Assembly (NCBI RefSeq): GCF_000337335.1
Contig: NZ_AOJN01000027.1
Coordinates: forward strand, 1-64,000
Reading direction: 5' to 3'
Source of the DNA: Halorubrum distributum JCM 10118
GTDB taxonomy: Archaea > Halobacteriota > Halobacteria > Halobacteriales > Haloferacaceae
Length of the DNA stretch: 64,000 nt
The position numbers and the translations under genes were made by a program. The notes below the pieces were generated by a model. The model was not told where the DNA came from. It saw only the letters and a program-made list of their open reading frames with translations, and made no database searches. Position 1 is the stretch's first letter. The number at the start of each line of letters is the position of its first letter. This document shows, one piece after another, positions 26,900-35,680 of this stretch.

Positions 26900-29800
26900 C
26901 TACTCGCCGCCCCACTGCTCGACGCGCTTCGGGCGGTCGGAGACCGCCATCACGTCGAGGTCGTCGCCGGCGTGGTCGAGCGCCTCCAGCGCCGCCGTCG
27001 CGGAGGCGTGCGTCGAGAAGTAGGTGATCTCCTCCTCGACGGCGACCTCCAGCAGGTCGCGCTGCCGCGAGACGATGAGGTCGAGCTCGCCGCGCTTGGC
27101 CGCCTCGATGAGGTCCGTCGCCTCGCTCAGCTCGAAGTGATCCGCGTACCCGTCGACGAGCGCCTCGCCCGCCTCGCTGCCCGGGTCCGGGAACTCCTCG
27201 GCCGAGAGGTCGACGACGGCGGTGCCGGACTCGGGGATCGGCTTCCCGGTGGAGTCCTGCGCCTTGTCGTACGCCTTGCCGAAGGAGGTCGCCGTGCCCA
27301 TCACCTCGCCGGTGGACTTCATCTCCGGGCCGAGCCGCGGGTCCGAGCCCGGCAGGCGGTCGAACGGCAGGACGACCTCTTTCACGGAGCGGTGTTCGGG
27401 GATCTGCTCGTCGGCGTCGAGGTCCGCGAGCGTCAGGTCGTCGGTCATCACCTTGGCCGCCAGCTTGGCGATGGGGACGCCCGTCGCCTTCGAGACGAAC
27501 GGGACGGTGCGCGAGGAGCGCGGGTTCGCCTCCAACACGTACACCTCGCTGTCCGCCTCGCTCTCGACGCCCGTCACCGCCAGTTGGACGTTGAGCAGCC
27601 CGACAGTGTCGAGCGCGCGGGCGATGTCCTCGGTGACCTCGCGGACCCGACCGAGCGTCTCGTCGCCCAGCGACCGCGGCGGGATCATGCACGCGGAGTC
27701 GCCCGAGTGGACGCCCGCGCTCTCGACGTGCTCCATCACGCCGCCGAGGAGGACGTCATCGCCGTCCGCGACGGCGTCGACGTCCAGTTCGACCGCGTCG
27801 TCGAGGAACTGGTCGACGAGGATCGGCTTGTCGGGGGAGACCCGGACCGCCTCCTCGATGTACTCCTCGAGCTCCGCGTCGTCCTCGACGACCCGCATCG
27901 CGCGGCCGCCCAGCACGTAGGAGGGGCGCACGAGGACGGGGTAGCCGATCTCGTGGGCGAGCTCCAGCGCCTCCGCCTCGCTCGTCGCGGTGCCGCCCTC
28001 GGGCTGGGCGACGCCCAGCTCGTCCATCAGGACGTTGAAGCGGTCGCGGTCCTCGGCGAGGTCCATCGCCTCGACGCTCGTCCCCAGAATCTCGCAGTCC
28101 AACCCGCGGCGCTCGATCTCAGCCTGGAGCGGTTCGCCCACGTTGACAGAGGTCTGCCCGCCGAACTGGACCATCACGCCGTCGGCCCCGGTCGTCTCGA
28201 TCACGTCGGCGACCTCCTCCGCGGAGATGGGCTCGAAGAACAGGCCGTCGGAGGTGTCGTAGTCCGTCGACACCGTCTCGGGATTGTTGTTGATCACGTG
28301 CGCGTCGATGCCGAGCTCGCGGAGCGCGCGCACCGCGTGGACCGCGCAGTAGTCGAACTCGACGCCCTGCCCGATGCGGATCGGGCCGCCGCCGACGACC
28401 ACGACGCTCTCGACGTCGGGGTCGACGCGGACCTCGTTCGCCGCGCCAGCGGTGTCGGCGCCTTGGAGGAACTCCGGCAGGCGCGCGGAGTAGTAGTACG
28501 GCGTGGACGCTTCGAACTCGCCCGCACAGGTGTCTACCTGTTTATAAGTGCGGTCGGGGACGCTCGCCTCGACTTCGCCGACGTCGGCGTCGACGCCACC
28601 CGCGGTCGCGGTCGCCGCGATTTCCGCGTCGGTGCGGCCGACCATCGCGGCCTCGGTGAAGTCGCCCTCGGCGGCCGCGGCGGTGCCGTCGGCGATCTTC
28701 TCGAAGCGCTCGACGTACCAGCGGTGGATGCCGGTGAGTCCGATCACGTCGTCGACGGCGTAGCCGCGGTCGAACGCCTCGAACATCGCGTACGGGCGGT
28801 CGGGGCTCGGCCGTTCGAGGTACTCCGACTCCAGCTCGTCGTCGCCGACCTCGTCGAAGTCGACCGCGGGGTCGTACTCGGAGGAGCGGAGCGCCTTCAC
28901 CATGCTCTCCTCGAACGTCCGGCCGATCGACATCGCCTCGCCGGTGGACTTCATCGCCGTGCCGAGCTCGAAGTCCACGTCGTCGAACTTGTCGATGGGC
29001 CAGCGCGGCACCTTCGTCACCACGTAGTCGATCGCCGGCTCGAAGGCGGCGGTCGTCTCGCCCGTGATCTCGTTGTCGATCTCGTGGAGGCGCTTGCCGA
29101 GCGCGACCTTCGCCGTGACGCGGGCGATCGGGTAGCCGGTCGCCTTCGACGCGAGCGCGGAGGAGCGGGAGACGCGGGGGTTCACTTCCACGACGCGGTA
29201 CTCGCCGCCCGGGGTGCCGTCGTCGTGCCACGCGAACTGGATGTTACAGCCGCCCTGGATGCCGAGGTCGCGGATCACTTCGAGCGCCGCGTCGCGCATC
29301 TCCTGGTGGCCGTCGTCGGGGATGACCTGCGAGGGGGTGACGACCGTCGACTCGCCGGTGTGGATCCCCATCGGGTCGATGTTCTCCATGTTACAGATGA
29401 TGATGCAGGAGTCGTCGGCGTCCCGCATCACCTCGTACTCCAGCTCGACCCAGCCCGAGATGGACTCGGTGATCAGCACCTCGCTGTTGCGCGAGAGGCG
29501 GAGCCCCTTGCGGACGCGCTCGACGAGCTCCTCGAAGTCGTCGACGACGCCCGAGCCGGAGCCGCCGAGAGTGTAGGTCGTGCGCGCAATGACCGGGAGC
29601 CCGCCGACCGCGTCGACAGCGTCCTGAACGCGCTCGCGGAAGTACTCCTCGTCGAAGTCGGTAACCGACTCGTCCTCGTCCAGCGAGATGGTGGTCGACT
29701 TCGGCACCGGCTGGCCGAGCCCCTCCATGCGCTGGCGGAACAGGTCGCGGTCCTCCGTCGCGTAGATGGTGTCGAGCGGCGTCCCCATCACCTCGACGTC

Positions 29801-30124
29801 GTGTTCCTCCAGAATGCCCTCCTCGGCGAGCTCGGCGGTGACGTTGAGCCCGGTCTGGCCGCCGAGCCCGGCGATGACGCCGTCGGGCTCCTCGATGCGG
29901 ATGACCTCCGCGATGGCCTCGGGCGTGATCGGCTCGATGTACACCCGGTCGGCCGTCTCGGGGTCGGTCATGATCGTCGCGGGGTTCGAGTTCACCAGGA
30001 CGACGCGGGCGCCCTCCTCCTGGAGGGCGCGACACGCCTGTGCGCCGGAGTAGTCGAACTCGGCCGCCTGTCCGATCTGAATCGGTCCGCTGCCGATAAG
30101 TAGAATCGTCCGGTCCTCGCTCAT
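26900..30124 (-). CDS. carB: Carbamoyl-phosphate synthase large subunit
   Basis: A 1074-residue enzyme making carbamoyl phosphate from bicarbonate, ATP and ammonia delivered by CarA; it feeds arginine and pyrimidine synthesis. It has two homologous halves, each with a pre-ATP-grasp start (LLIGSGPIQIGQAAEFDYSG and VVVGGGPIRIGQGVEFDYC) and an ATP-grasp core (EVNPRVSRSSALASKATGYP and EANPRSSRTVPFVSKATGVP). A C-terminal MGS-like regulatory domain ends the protein. CTTATTACG about 27 bp upstream of the ATG is the likely promoter. carA is not adjacent in this window. A long open frame on the opposite strand is composition-driven. Confidence 0.96.
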   Translation of the reverse strand: MSEDRTILLIGSGPIQIGQAAEFDYSGAQACRALQEEGARVVLVNSNPATIMTDPETADRVYIEPITPEAIAEVIRIEEPDGVIAGLGGQTGLNVTAELAEEGILEEHDVEVMGTPLDTIYATEDRDLFRQRMEGLGQPVPKSTTISLDEDESVTDFDEEYFRERVQDAVDAVGGLPVIARTTYTLGGSGSGVVDDFEELVERVRKGLRLSRNSEVLITESISGWVELEYEVMRDADDSCIIICNMENIDPMGIHTGESTVVTPSQVIPDDGHQEMRDAALEVIRDLGIQGGCNIQFAWHDDGTPGGEYRVVEVNPRVSRSSALASKATGYPIARVTAKVALGKRLHEIDNEITGETTAAFEPAIDYVVTKVPRWPIDKFDDVDFELGTAMKSTGEAMSIGRTFEESMVKALRSSEYDPAVDFDEVGDDELESEYLERPSPDRPYAMFEAFDRGYAVDDVIGLTGIHRWYVERFEKIADGTAAAAEGDFTEAAMVGRTDAEIAATATAGGVDADVGEVEASVPDRTYKQVDTCAGEFEASTPYYYSARLPEFLQGADTAGAANEVRVDPDVESVVVVGGGPIRIGQGVEFDYCAVHAVRALRELGIDAHVINNNPETVSTDYDTSDGLFFEPISAEEVADVIETTGADGVMVQFGGQTSVNVGEPLQAEIERRGLDCEILGTSVEAMDLAEDRDRFNVLMDELGVAQPEGGTATSEAEALELAHEIGYPVLVRPSYVLGGRAMRVVEDDAELEEYIEEAVRVSPDKPILVDQFLDDAVELDVDAVADGDDVLLGGVMEHVESAGVHSGDSACMIPPRSLGDETLGRVREVTEDIARALDTVGLLNVQLAVTGVESEADSEVYVLEANPRSSRTVPFVSKATGVPIAKLAAKVMTDDLTLADLDADEQIPEHRSVKEVVLPFDRLPGSDPRLGPEMKSTGEVMGTATSFGKAYDKAQDSTGKPIPESGTAVVDLSAEEFPDPGSEAGEALVDGYADHFELSEATDLIEAAKRGELDLIVSRQRDLLEVAVEEEITYFSTHASATAALEALDHAGDDLDVMAVSDRPKRVEQWGGE

Positions 30125-30323
30125 TACGCGGACGGAATACGCTCATCGTAATAAGGCCGGCGGTAGAGTACGAATCTCGCAGTGAGTTTGCGATTTTCGC
30201 AAGACACGACGTGCCACGGTGGTCGGTACGACACCACATGATTCTCCCACCGCTTCTCCGTATCGGTTAGCTGAGAGGCTCACCACAAGGGATTTATCGA
30301 GATGTCAGAAATCTTGGACCGAT

Positions 30324-31343
30324 ATGCGCTGTTCCCGCCGCCGCGCCCTCCGACTGCTCGGCATCACCGGTGCGACGGCCGCGACGGCCGCGACGGCCGG
30401 CTGTCTCAGCTCCGGCAGCCTCAATTCGTACGCGCTCATCGGCGACGAATTCGACGCCTCGTCGATCGGTCGGCCGTACCTGTGGCCCGACCCGACCGAA
30501 ATCGACGCCACGACCCGCGTCGATTTCGCGACCGAGGCGAAGGAAGCCTCCCTCACGGAACTGTTCGAGACCGGGGAAGTGACCGTCAGACAGTGGCCGC
30601 TCGTCGGTCGCGACAAGTGGGGGACCGAGACGCGCCCGCGGCCGACGTTCCTCGAACGCGACGGGACCTTCTACGAGGTTCGAATCGCGGAGGAGCGCGT
30701 CCTCGAACGAGAGCGGTGGCACTTCGCGGTTGACCGGGTCGACGAGACGCCGCCCGACGGCGCGGCGGTCGCGGAGCCGCCCTTCGACCTCTCCGACCAG
30801 GACGAGCGCGTGCTCGACGCGGCGCTCGACGCCGTGTACGCCGGCCACGACGGCTTCCTCGGCGACCCCCAGTTCGACGAGCTCCAGACCGTCGAGTTCC
30901 ACCACGGGCTCGACGCCGACGCCAGCGCCCTCGTCCCGTCGCCGCCGTTCGAGTACGTCGAGTACGAAGACGAGTTCTTCCGGGCGGTCGCGGAGCGCCG
31001 AACGGTCGAGGTTCCGGAGTGGACGTACGCGATCGACGAGATCGCCGCCTCGCCGGGCGGATTCAACGAGTACGCGCGAGACGCGATCGTCGAGGGCGAT
31101 CTCGGTTCCGTCGGGCTCTCGGACGGCGCTCGCGGCGTGTTAGACGACGCGATCGCCGAGGACCCGCGCCGCTACGAGGAGGGCGCGCCTCCCTCGGACG
31201 AGTTCAACGAGGCCCTCGGTGCGCTCGGTATTGCCGAGGACCTCGAACCGATCGACAGCTACGAGGAGCGCGTCGACTTCCGGAACGTCGTCGTCGAGTA
31301 CCGCGACGGCGTCTACCGGTTCGACCTGATCGTGAGCCCGTAA
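30324..31343 (+). CDS. Tat lipoprotein, unknown function
   Basis: A 339-residue exported protein. MRCSRRRALRLLGITGATAA and the lipobox TAGC (about residue 26) mark a Tat lipoprotein. The mature part has no recognised domain; it is acidic with a repeated style of helices (FDLSDQDERVLDAALDAVYAG, VGLSDGARGVLDDAIAEDP), as if two related halves were present. GGATTTATCGAG at about 30290 is at leaderless distance from the ATG. It stands alone between carB (divergent) and a small convergent gene. Confidence 0.72.
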   Translation: MRCSRRRALRLLGITGATAATAATAGCLSSGSLNSYALIGDEFDASSIGRPYLWPDPTEIDATTRVDFATEAKEASLTELFETGEVTVRQWPLVGRDKWGTETRPRPTFLERDGTFYEVRIAEERVLERERWHFAVDRVDETPPDGAAVAEPPFDLSDQDERVLDAALDAVYAGHDGFLGDPQFDELQTVEFHHGLDADASALVPSPPFEYVEYEDEFFRAVAERRTVEVPEWTYAIDEIAASPGGFNEYARDAIVEGDLGSVGLSDGARGVLDDAIAEDPRRYEEGAPPSDEFNEALGALGIAEDLEPIDSYEERVDFRNVVVEYRDGVYRFDLIVSP

Positions 31344-31416
31344 ACGCTCGCGGACCCTCGCCGGCCCCGCACCCATCCTCGACGCGGGCGGCACCGGAAC
31401 GGGTACCGACCGCCCG

Positions 31417-31641
31417 TCAGGTCTCCAGCCGGTACCGGTACGGCTGGCCCGCGATGACCTCGACCTCGCCGCGCTCGGCTCGCCGCCCCAACACGGTGGC
31501 GACTCGGTGCGGGCTGTCGATCTCCTCGCAGTCGTCGCACTCCTCGACGAGTGCGAGGATCTCCCGCGCCGTCAGCGGCTCGTCGGCCTCGGCGAGCACG
31601 CCGCGGATCCGGTCGAACCGGTCGTATTCGCCGGCGCTCAT
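31417..31641 (-). CDS. Small winged-helix-like protein
   Basis: A 74-residue protein: RFDRIRGVLAEADEPLTAREILALVEECDDCEEIDSPHRVATVLGRRAERGEVEVI. The pattern helix-helix-(CDDCEE)-recognition helix-wing is that of a compact wHTH, with a Cys pair (CDDC) placed before the recognition helix. It could be a small DNA-binding protein or part of a transcription complex. A TATATG box on the minus strand (about 31665) supports leaderless expression. No named family was recognised. Confidence 0.65.
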   Translation of the reverse strand: MSAGEYDRFDRIRGVLAEADEPLTAREILALVEECDDCEEIDSPHRVATVLGRRAERGEVEVIAGQPYRYRLET

Positions 31642-31781
31642 ACGTCTTACGTACGGTCTCCGAACATATAGGGTTCAGTGAGACAGGAGTCGGACGGTTG
31701 TCTGACACGACTGTTCTCGCGGTCGTTTTCGGCCGTTTGAGCCGTTCACCGAGACGCGACGGGAGCCGAGTCAGGTTCCGC

Positions 31782-32315
31782 TCAGGCGTACGGGTCCTCG
31801 GCTTCGAGGTCGCGCTCCGCGCGGTACTGCTCGACGAACTCGCTCACGTCGAACTCGACCATCTCCTCTTCGAACGCCGACAGCGCCTCGTCGTCGTCCG
31901 CGTGGCTGACGGCGTGTTCCATCAGCTCGACGACGAGCTCGACGACGATCTCGTGGAGGCGCCGGGAGTCGAACTCGGTCACCCAGACCATCGCGTACCC
32001 CACGTCGGCGTTCTCGCTGGCGTCGTGTGAGACGACCGCCTCCGGGAACTCCTCTAAGACGACGCCGAGCAGGTGCGGCGTGTCGAACTCCGGCATCTCC
32101 TCGCTGGTCGTGTCGATCGCTTCGCGGAGGACATCGACGAGGAAGTCCGGGAGGAACCGCTCGGGGGGGTGGACGTCCATCACGACCGCGTGGGTTCCGC
32201 CGCAGTCGCACTCGTACTCGCGCATCCCGAGGTCCAGGTCGCCGACGCCGATCGTCTCCCCGCAGGGTAGCTCCAGCGCGTTCTCGTCGCCGCCGGGGAC
32301 GCGGGGCTGAGACAT
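31782..32315 (-). CDS. DUF5815 family protein
   Basis: A 177-residue acidic haloarchaeal protein. It has ELPCGETIGVGDLDLGMREYECDCGGTHAVVMDVHPPERFLPDFLVDVLRE and the later [22 protein letters not shown] and EFVEQYRAERDLE. Cys residues in PCG and CDCG could form a zinc knuckle. I recognise the pattern as DUF5815, a family restricted to halophilic archaea with no assigned function. It is preceded on the same strand by the small acidic gene and cdc48, but each has its own spacing of more than 70 bp. Confidence 0.78.
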   Translation of the reverse strand: MSQPRVPGGDENALELPCGETIGVGDLDLGMREYECDCGGTHAVVMDVHPPERFLPDFLVDVLREAIDTTSEEMPEFDTPHLLGVVLEEFPEAVVSHDASENADVGYAMVWVTEFDSRRLHEIVVELVVELMEHAVSHADDDEALSAFEEEMVEFDVSEFVEQYRAERDLEAEDPYA

Positions 32316-32390
32316 AGCTCCGCTTGGTCGCTGTCGAGGTTAAAAGGAGCGGAACGGGTCGGTGCGGCGGGGCGGGGCCGGCGAGAGTCG

Positions 32391-32639
32391 CTACTCGAAA
32401 TCCTCGTAGCCGCTTTCGCCGTCCTCGGCTTCGGCCGCGCTCGCGCCGTCGTCGTGTTCGTCGTCCTCGCCGGAATCGTCGCCTCCGCCGTACGACTCCA
32501 CCTCCGCTTCGACCTCTATCTCGATCCCGTTCGCCTCGTAGGTCGCCTCGATCACTTCGGCGTCGTCGCGTTCGATCTCCAGTTGGTCGCGGTCGACCTC
32601 CACTTCGACCTCCACGTCGACGGTCACGTCGTCGGACAT
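32391..32639 (-). CDS. Small acidic protein, unknown
   Basis: An 82-residue, extremely acidic protein. The first half is an alternating Val/Asp/Glu pattern (VTVDVEVEVEVD) followed by a beta-like stretch ending in IEVEAEVESYGGG. The second half is a disordered Asp/Glu/Ala tail. The start MSDDVTVDV at 32639 is preferred to an ATG at 32666. It lies 58 bp after cdc48 in the same direction. Function is unknown. Confidence 0.55.
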   Translation of the reverse strand: MSDDVTVDVEVEVEVDRDQLEIERDDAEVIEATYEANGIEIEVEAEVESYGGGDDSGEDDEHDDGASAAEAEDGESGYEDFE

Positions 32640-32697
32640 GACTCGCCGTACGCGGGCGACACTCAAAATATCCCGGCAGGTGCGACCGCCGGCCGCG

Positions 32698-34920
32698 TTA
32701 CTGGAACCCGATGCGGCCGCCGGTGTCGCGGAGCGACTCGCCGCCGCCGCCCTTGAACTGCTCTCTGACGTCCTCGTAGTACGCGAGGATGTCGTCGTTG
32801 ATGGTCGGCCGCACCGACTCCATCGCGCGCCGGAAGTGCTTCATCTCGACCTCCTCGGCGTCGTCGTCGTCGCGCAGCGCCTCGATGGCGGCCTCGCGTG
32901 CGATACCCTCCAGGTCGGAGCCGACGTAGCCGTCGGTGATCTCGGCGACCTCGCGGAGGCTCACGTCGGGCGCGAGCGGCGTGTCCTCGGTGTGGATGTC
33001 GAGGATCTGCTCGCGGCCCTCCTGATCCGGTTGGCCGATCATCACGAGGCGGTCGAAGCGTCCGGAACGCAGCAGCGCGGGGTCGATCATGTCGGGGCGG
33101 TTGGTCGCGCCGATGACCATCACGTCGCCCATGTCCTCGAGGCCGTCGAGCTCCGTCAGGAGCTGGTTGACGACGCGTTCGGAGACGTTGTTCCCCATCT
33201 CCTGTCCGCGCGAGGGCGCGAGGCTGTCGAGCTCGTCGAAGAAGATGATCGTCGGGCTCACCTGCCGGGCCTTCCGGAAGGTCTGCCGGATCGCCTTCTC
33301 CGACTCGCCGACCCACTTCGAGAGTAGCTGGGGCCCCCTGACCGAAATGAAGTTCGCGTTCGTCTCGTTGGCGACCGCCTTCGCCATCAGCGTCTTCCCG
33401 GTACCGGGCGGGCCGTACAGCAGCACGCCCTTCGGCGCGTCGACGCCCATCCGGTCGAACTTCTCCGGCGACGTGAGCGGCCACTCGACTGACTCTTGCA
33501 CCTGCTGTTTCGCCTCTTCGAGGCCGCCGACGTTGTCCCAGGATATCTTCGGGAGCTCGACGAGCACCTCGCGCATCGCCGACGGCTCCACCTCGTTGAG
33601 GGCGCCCGAGAAGTCGTCGCGCTTGACGATCATCCGGTCGATGAGGCTCGGCGGGACCTCCTCCTCGTCGAGGTCGATCTCGGGGAGGTAGCGCCGCAGC
33701 GCCTTCATCGCGGCCTCCTTCGTGAGGCTCTCGATGTCGGCGCCGACGAACCCGTGCGTCTCGTCGGCGAGGTGGTCGAGGCTCACGTCGTCCGAGAGCG
33801 GCATGCCGCGGGTGTGGATCTGGAGGATCTCCTTGCGGCCCACCTCGTCGGGGACGCCGATCTCGATCTCGCGGTCGAACCGGCCGGGGCGGCGGAGCGC
33901 GGGGTCGACGCTGTCGACGCGGTTCGTCGCGCCGATGACGATCACCTGCCCGCGCGTCTCCAGCCCGTCCATCATCGTCAAAAGCTGGGCGACGACGCGG
34001 CGCTCGACCTCGCCGGTCACGTCCTCGCGCTTGGGCGCGATGGAGTCGAGCTCGTCGATGAAGATGATCGAGGGCGACTCCTCTTTCGCGTCCTCGAAGA
34101 TCTCGCGGAGCTGCTGTTCGGACTCGCCGTAGTACTTCGAGATGATCTCCGGGCCGGCGATCGAGAAGAACGACGCCGACGTCTCGTTGGCGACCGCCTT
34201 CGCGAGCAGCGTCTTCCCGGTGCCCGGCGGGCCGTGGAGCAGGACGCCCTGCGGCGGCTCGATGCCGAGCTTCGAGAAGATCTGCGGGTGTTTCATCGGC
34301 AGCTCGACCATCTCGCGGACGCGCTGGATCTCCGACTGGAGGCCCCCGATGTCCTCGTAGGTGATGCCGCCGCCGGTCTTCTCGAAGCCGGAGATCGGCT
34401 CCTCGCGCAGCTCGACCTCGGTGTCCTCGGTGATGAGGCAGACGCCGTCGGGCTCCGTCTCGACCGCGATCAGCGGGATCGCCTGGCCGGGCGACCGCAT
34501 GAACGGGTGGTTCGTCGAGGACATCACCGGGACGATGTCGCGCTCGACGACCGGGCGCTTGAGGATCTGGCGTTTCACCATGCCGGCGGCGTCGGAGCCG
34601 AACTGGACCGACGCCTCCTCGGGCGGGGCCAAGACGAGCTTGTCGGCCTTCTCGGCCTCGGCCTTCCGGATGGTGACGCGCTCGCCGATGCCGACGTCCG
34701 CGTTCTGGCGGGTGAACCCGTCCACGCGGACGGTGTCGGTGTTCCAGTCCTGGCGGTCGGCGCGCCAGACCTTCGCGGCGGTCGTCTCCGCGCCCTCGAT
34801 CTCGATGATGTCGCCGGGCGAGAGCTTCAGATGCAGCAGGGTGTCGGGGTCGAGTCGGGCGATGCCGCGCCCCGAGTCGTTGGGGTACGCCTTCGCCACT
34901 TCGAGTTGGACTTCGTTCAT
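32698..34920 (-). CDS. cdc48: Cdc48/VAT-type AAA+ ATPase
   Basis: A 740-residue double-ring AAA unfoldase. The N domain (1-190) starts [19 protein letters not shown]. The D1 Walker A GPPGTGKT is near residue 228 with Walker B FIDELDS; the D2 Walker A is near 502 with FFDELDS. SRH arginines ([13 protein letters not shown] and [12 protein letters not shown]) are intact. It remodels and unfolds proteins for the proteasome. The C terminus ends [19 protein letters not shown] rather than the HbYX-like tail seen in some archaea. The frame extends upstream to 35250, but [13 protein letters not shown] is the family start. Confidence 0.94.
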   Translation of the reverse strand: MNEVQLEVAKAYPNDSGRGIARLDPDTLLHLKLSPGDIIEIEGAETTAAKVWRADRQDWNTDTVRVDGFTRQNADVGIGERVTIRKAEAEKADKLVLAPPEEASVQFGSDAAGMVKRQILKRPVVERDIVPVMSSTNHPFMRSPGQAIPLIAVETEPDGVCLITEDTEVELREEPISGFEKTGGGITYEDIGGLQSEIQRVREMVELPMKHPQIFSKLGIEPPQGVLLHGPPGTGKTLLAKAVANETSASFFSIAGPEIISKYYGESEQQLREIFEDAKEESPSIIFIDELDSIAPKREDVTGEVERRVVAQLLTMMDGLETRGQVIVIGATNRVDSVDPALRRPGRFDREIEIGVPDEVGRKEILQIHTRGMPLSDDVSLDHLADETHGFVGADIESLTKEAAMKALRRYLPEIDLDEEEVPPSLIDRMIVKRDDFSGALNEVEPSAMREVLVELPKISWDNVGGLEEAKQQVQESVEWPLTSPEKFDRMGVDAPKGVLLYGPPGTGKTLMAKAVANETNANFISVRGPQLLSKWVGESEKAIRQTFRKARQVSPTIIFFDELDSLAPSRGQEMGNNVSERVVNQLLTELDGLEDMGDVMVIGATNRPDMIDPALLRSGRFDRLVMIGQPDQEGREQILDIHTEDTPLAPDVSLREVAEITDGYVGSDLEGIAREAAIEALRDDDDAEEVEMKHFRRAMESVRPTINDDILAYYEDVREQFKGGGGESLRDTGGRIGFQ

Positions 34921-35149
34921 GGTTCCTCGCGGGGGATGGTCGTATCTGGACCCGGTCCGGGAATAAGCCTGTTGCCCGTCTCGGCGCCGCCGCTTCGCAC
35001 CGAGCTCCGGGCGCCCGCGGAATGTCGTGTTATCATATAGCACGATAGGACGTCCGTTCTTAAAACCCCGTCGTAAGCGTGCGTTTTCGCCGTCGACTCG
35101 CTCTCGGTCGCAACGGACGTCTTTTGCCCGTTCGAGGCAACGTTCGGGC

Positions 35150-35341
35150 GTGTTCGACTCCCTCTCCGATCCGATGCGGTCGCTCCTCTCGCGGCTCGCC
35201 TTCCTCGTCGCCGGCGCCCTCGTCGGCACCGCGCTGTACGCCCTCAACATCGGTGGCTTCCTCGCTGTCGCGCTCGCGGCTGTCGCATTCGTGGTCGTCG
35301 GCGAACTGTACCTGTTCGTGACCGGCGGAGAGAGTTTATAA
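35150..35341 (+). CDS. Small two-helix membrane protein
   Basis: A 63-residue protein with two transmembrane segments: [21 protein letters not shown] and [21 protein letters not shown]. The GTG at 35150 ([13 protein letters not shown]) is used, with CTTTTGCCC about 28 bp upstream; the ATG at 35174 is the alternative. Its last sense codon TTA and stop TAA are contributed by the AGTTTATAAATAG boundary of repeat copy C, so the end of the gene has been fixed by the repeat. It may have been longer before. No family was recognised. Confidence 0.6.
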   Translation: MFDSLSDPMRSLLSRLAFLVAGALVGTALYALNIGGFLAVALAAVAFVVVGELYLFVTGGESL

Positions 35342-35562
35342 ATAGCAACGACAATCGAGCGGTGGCGCGTGTCTGCGAGCGGCCGGAGCGAAGCGGAGGC
35401 CGCTGAATCAGCACGCGCGAGGGAGTCGAGCGCGCCGAGGGCGACCGAAGGGAGCCCGAAGGACGCGCCCGACGAGGCTGGGGCTTTGGAGGAGCGCTCC
35501 GTCGATCCGTGGTCACTTATTTAAAAATAAGCGGCTGGGATTTCGGCGGTGTTCAGCACAGC
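35334..35562 (+). repeat. Structured intergenic repeat, copy C (short form)
   Basis: Begins AGTTTATAAATAG and includes GGTGGCGCGTG, the hairpin GCGGCC-GGAGCGAAGCGGA-GGCCGC, GCACGCGCGAGGG and then GAGGCTGGGGCTTTGGAGG. The middle boxes of copies A, B and D are missing; in their place GTCGAGCGCGCC (35425-35436) can pair with GGACGCGCCCGAC (35461-35473), mostly Watson-Crick. Downstream is CACTTATTTAAAAATAAGCGG and GGCTGGGATTTCGGCGG, matching the 3' flank of copy D. Confidence 0.75.
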
Positions 35563-35567
35563 GTCGT

Positions 35568-35614
35568 TATTTATTTATAAGTAGTAAACGGCCACTGGCC
35601 GGGCACTTATAAAC
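35568..35614 (+). repeat. Second mini TTATAA-bounded hairpin element
   Basis: TTATTTATTTATAAG, then GGCCA-C-TGGCC, then CACTTATAAACG. The layout (AT box, GC hairpin, TTATAAAC) is that of the element at 26821-26868. It follows repeat copy C and precedes the promoter of larC (GGTATTTGTC at about 35649). Confidence 0.45.
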
Positions 35615-35680
35615 GAATATCCGACCGATTCGGCGGCGTCAATCCCGAGGTATTTGTCCGCCAGTCGCCTCGGGAGCACC

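Noticed and set aside
28540-28552. TTTATAAG word resembling a repeat boundary
   Set aside because: It lies inside carB in codons for Thr-Tyr-Lys with no adjoining repeat boxes.
26972-30103. A 1043-codon open frame on the + strand opposite carB
   Set aside because: It is antisense to an unambiguous carB with two ATP-grasp halves; long antisense frames are expected at this GC content and its product has no domain features.
33496-35040. A 514-codon open frame opposite cdc48
   Set aside because: Antisense to conserved AAA+ motifs; no protein-like features.
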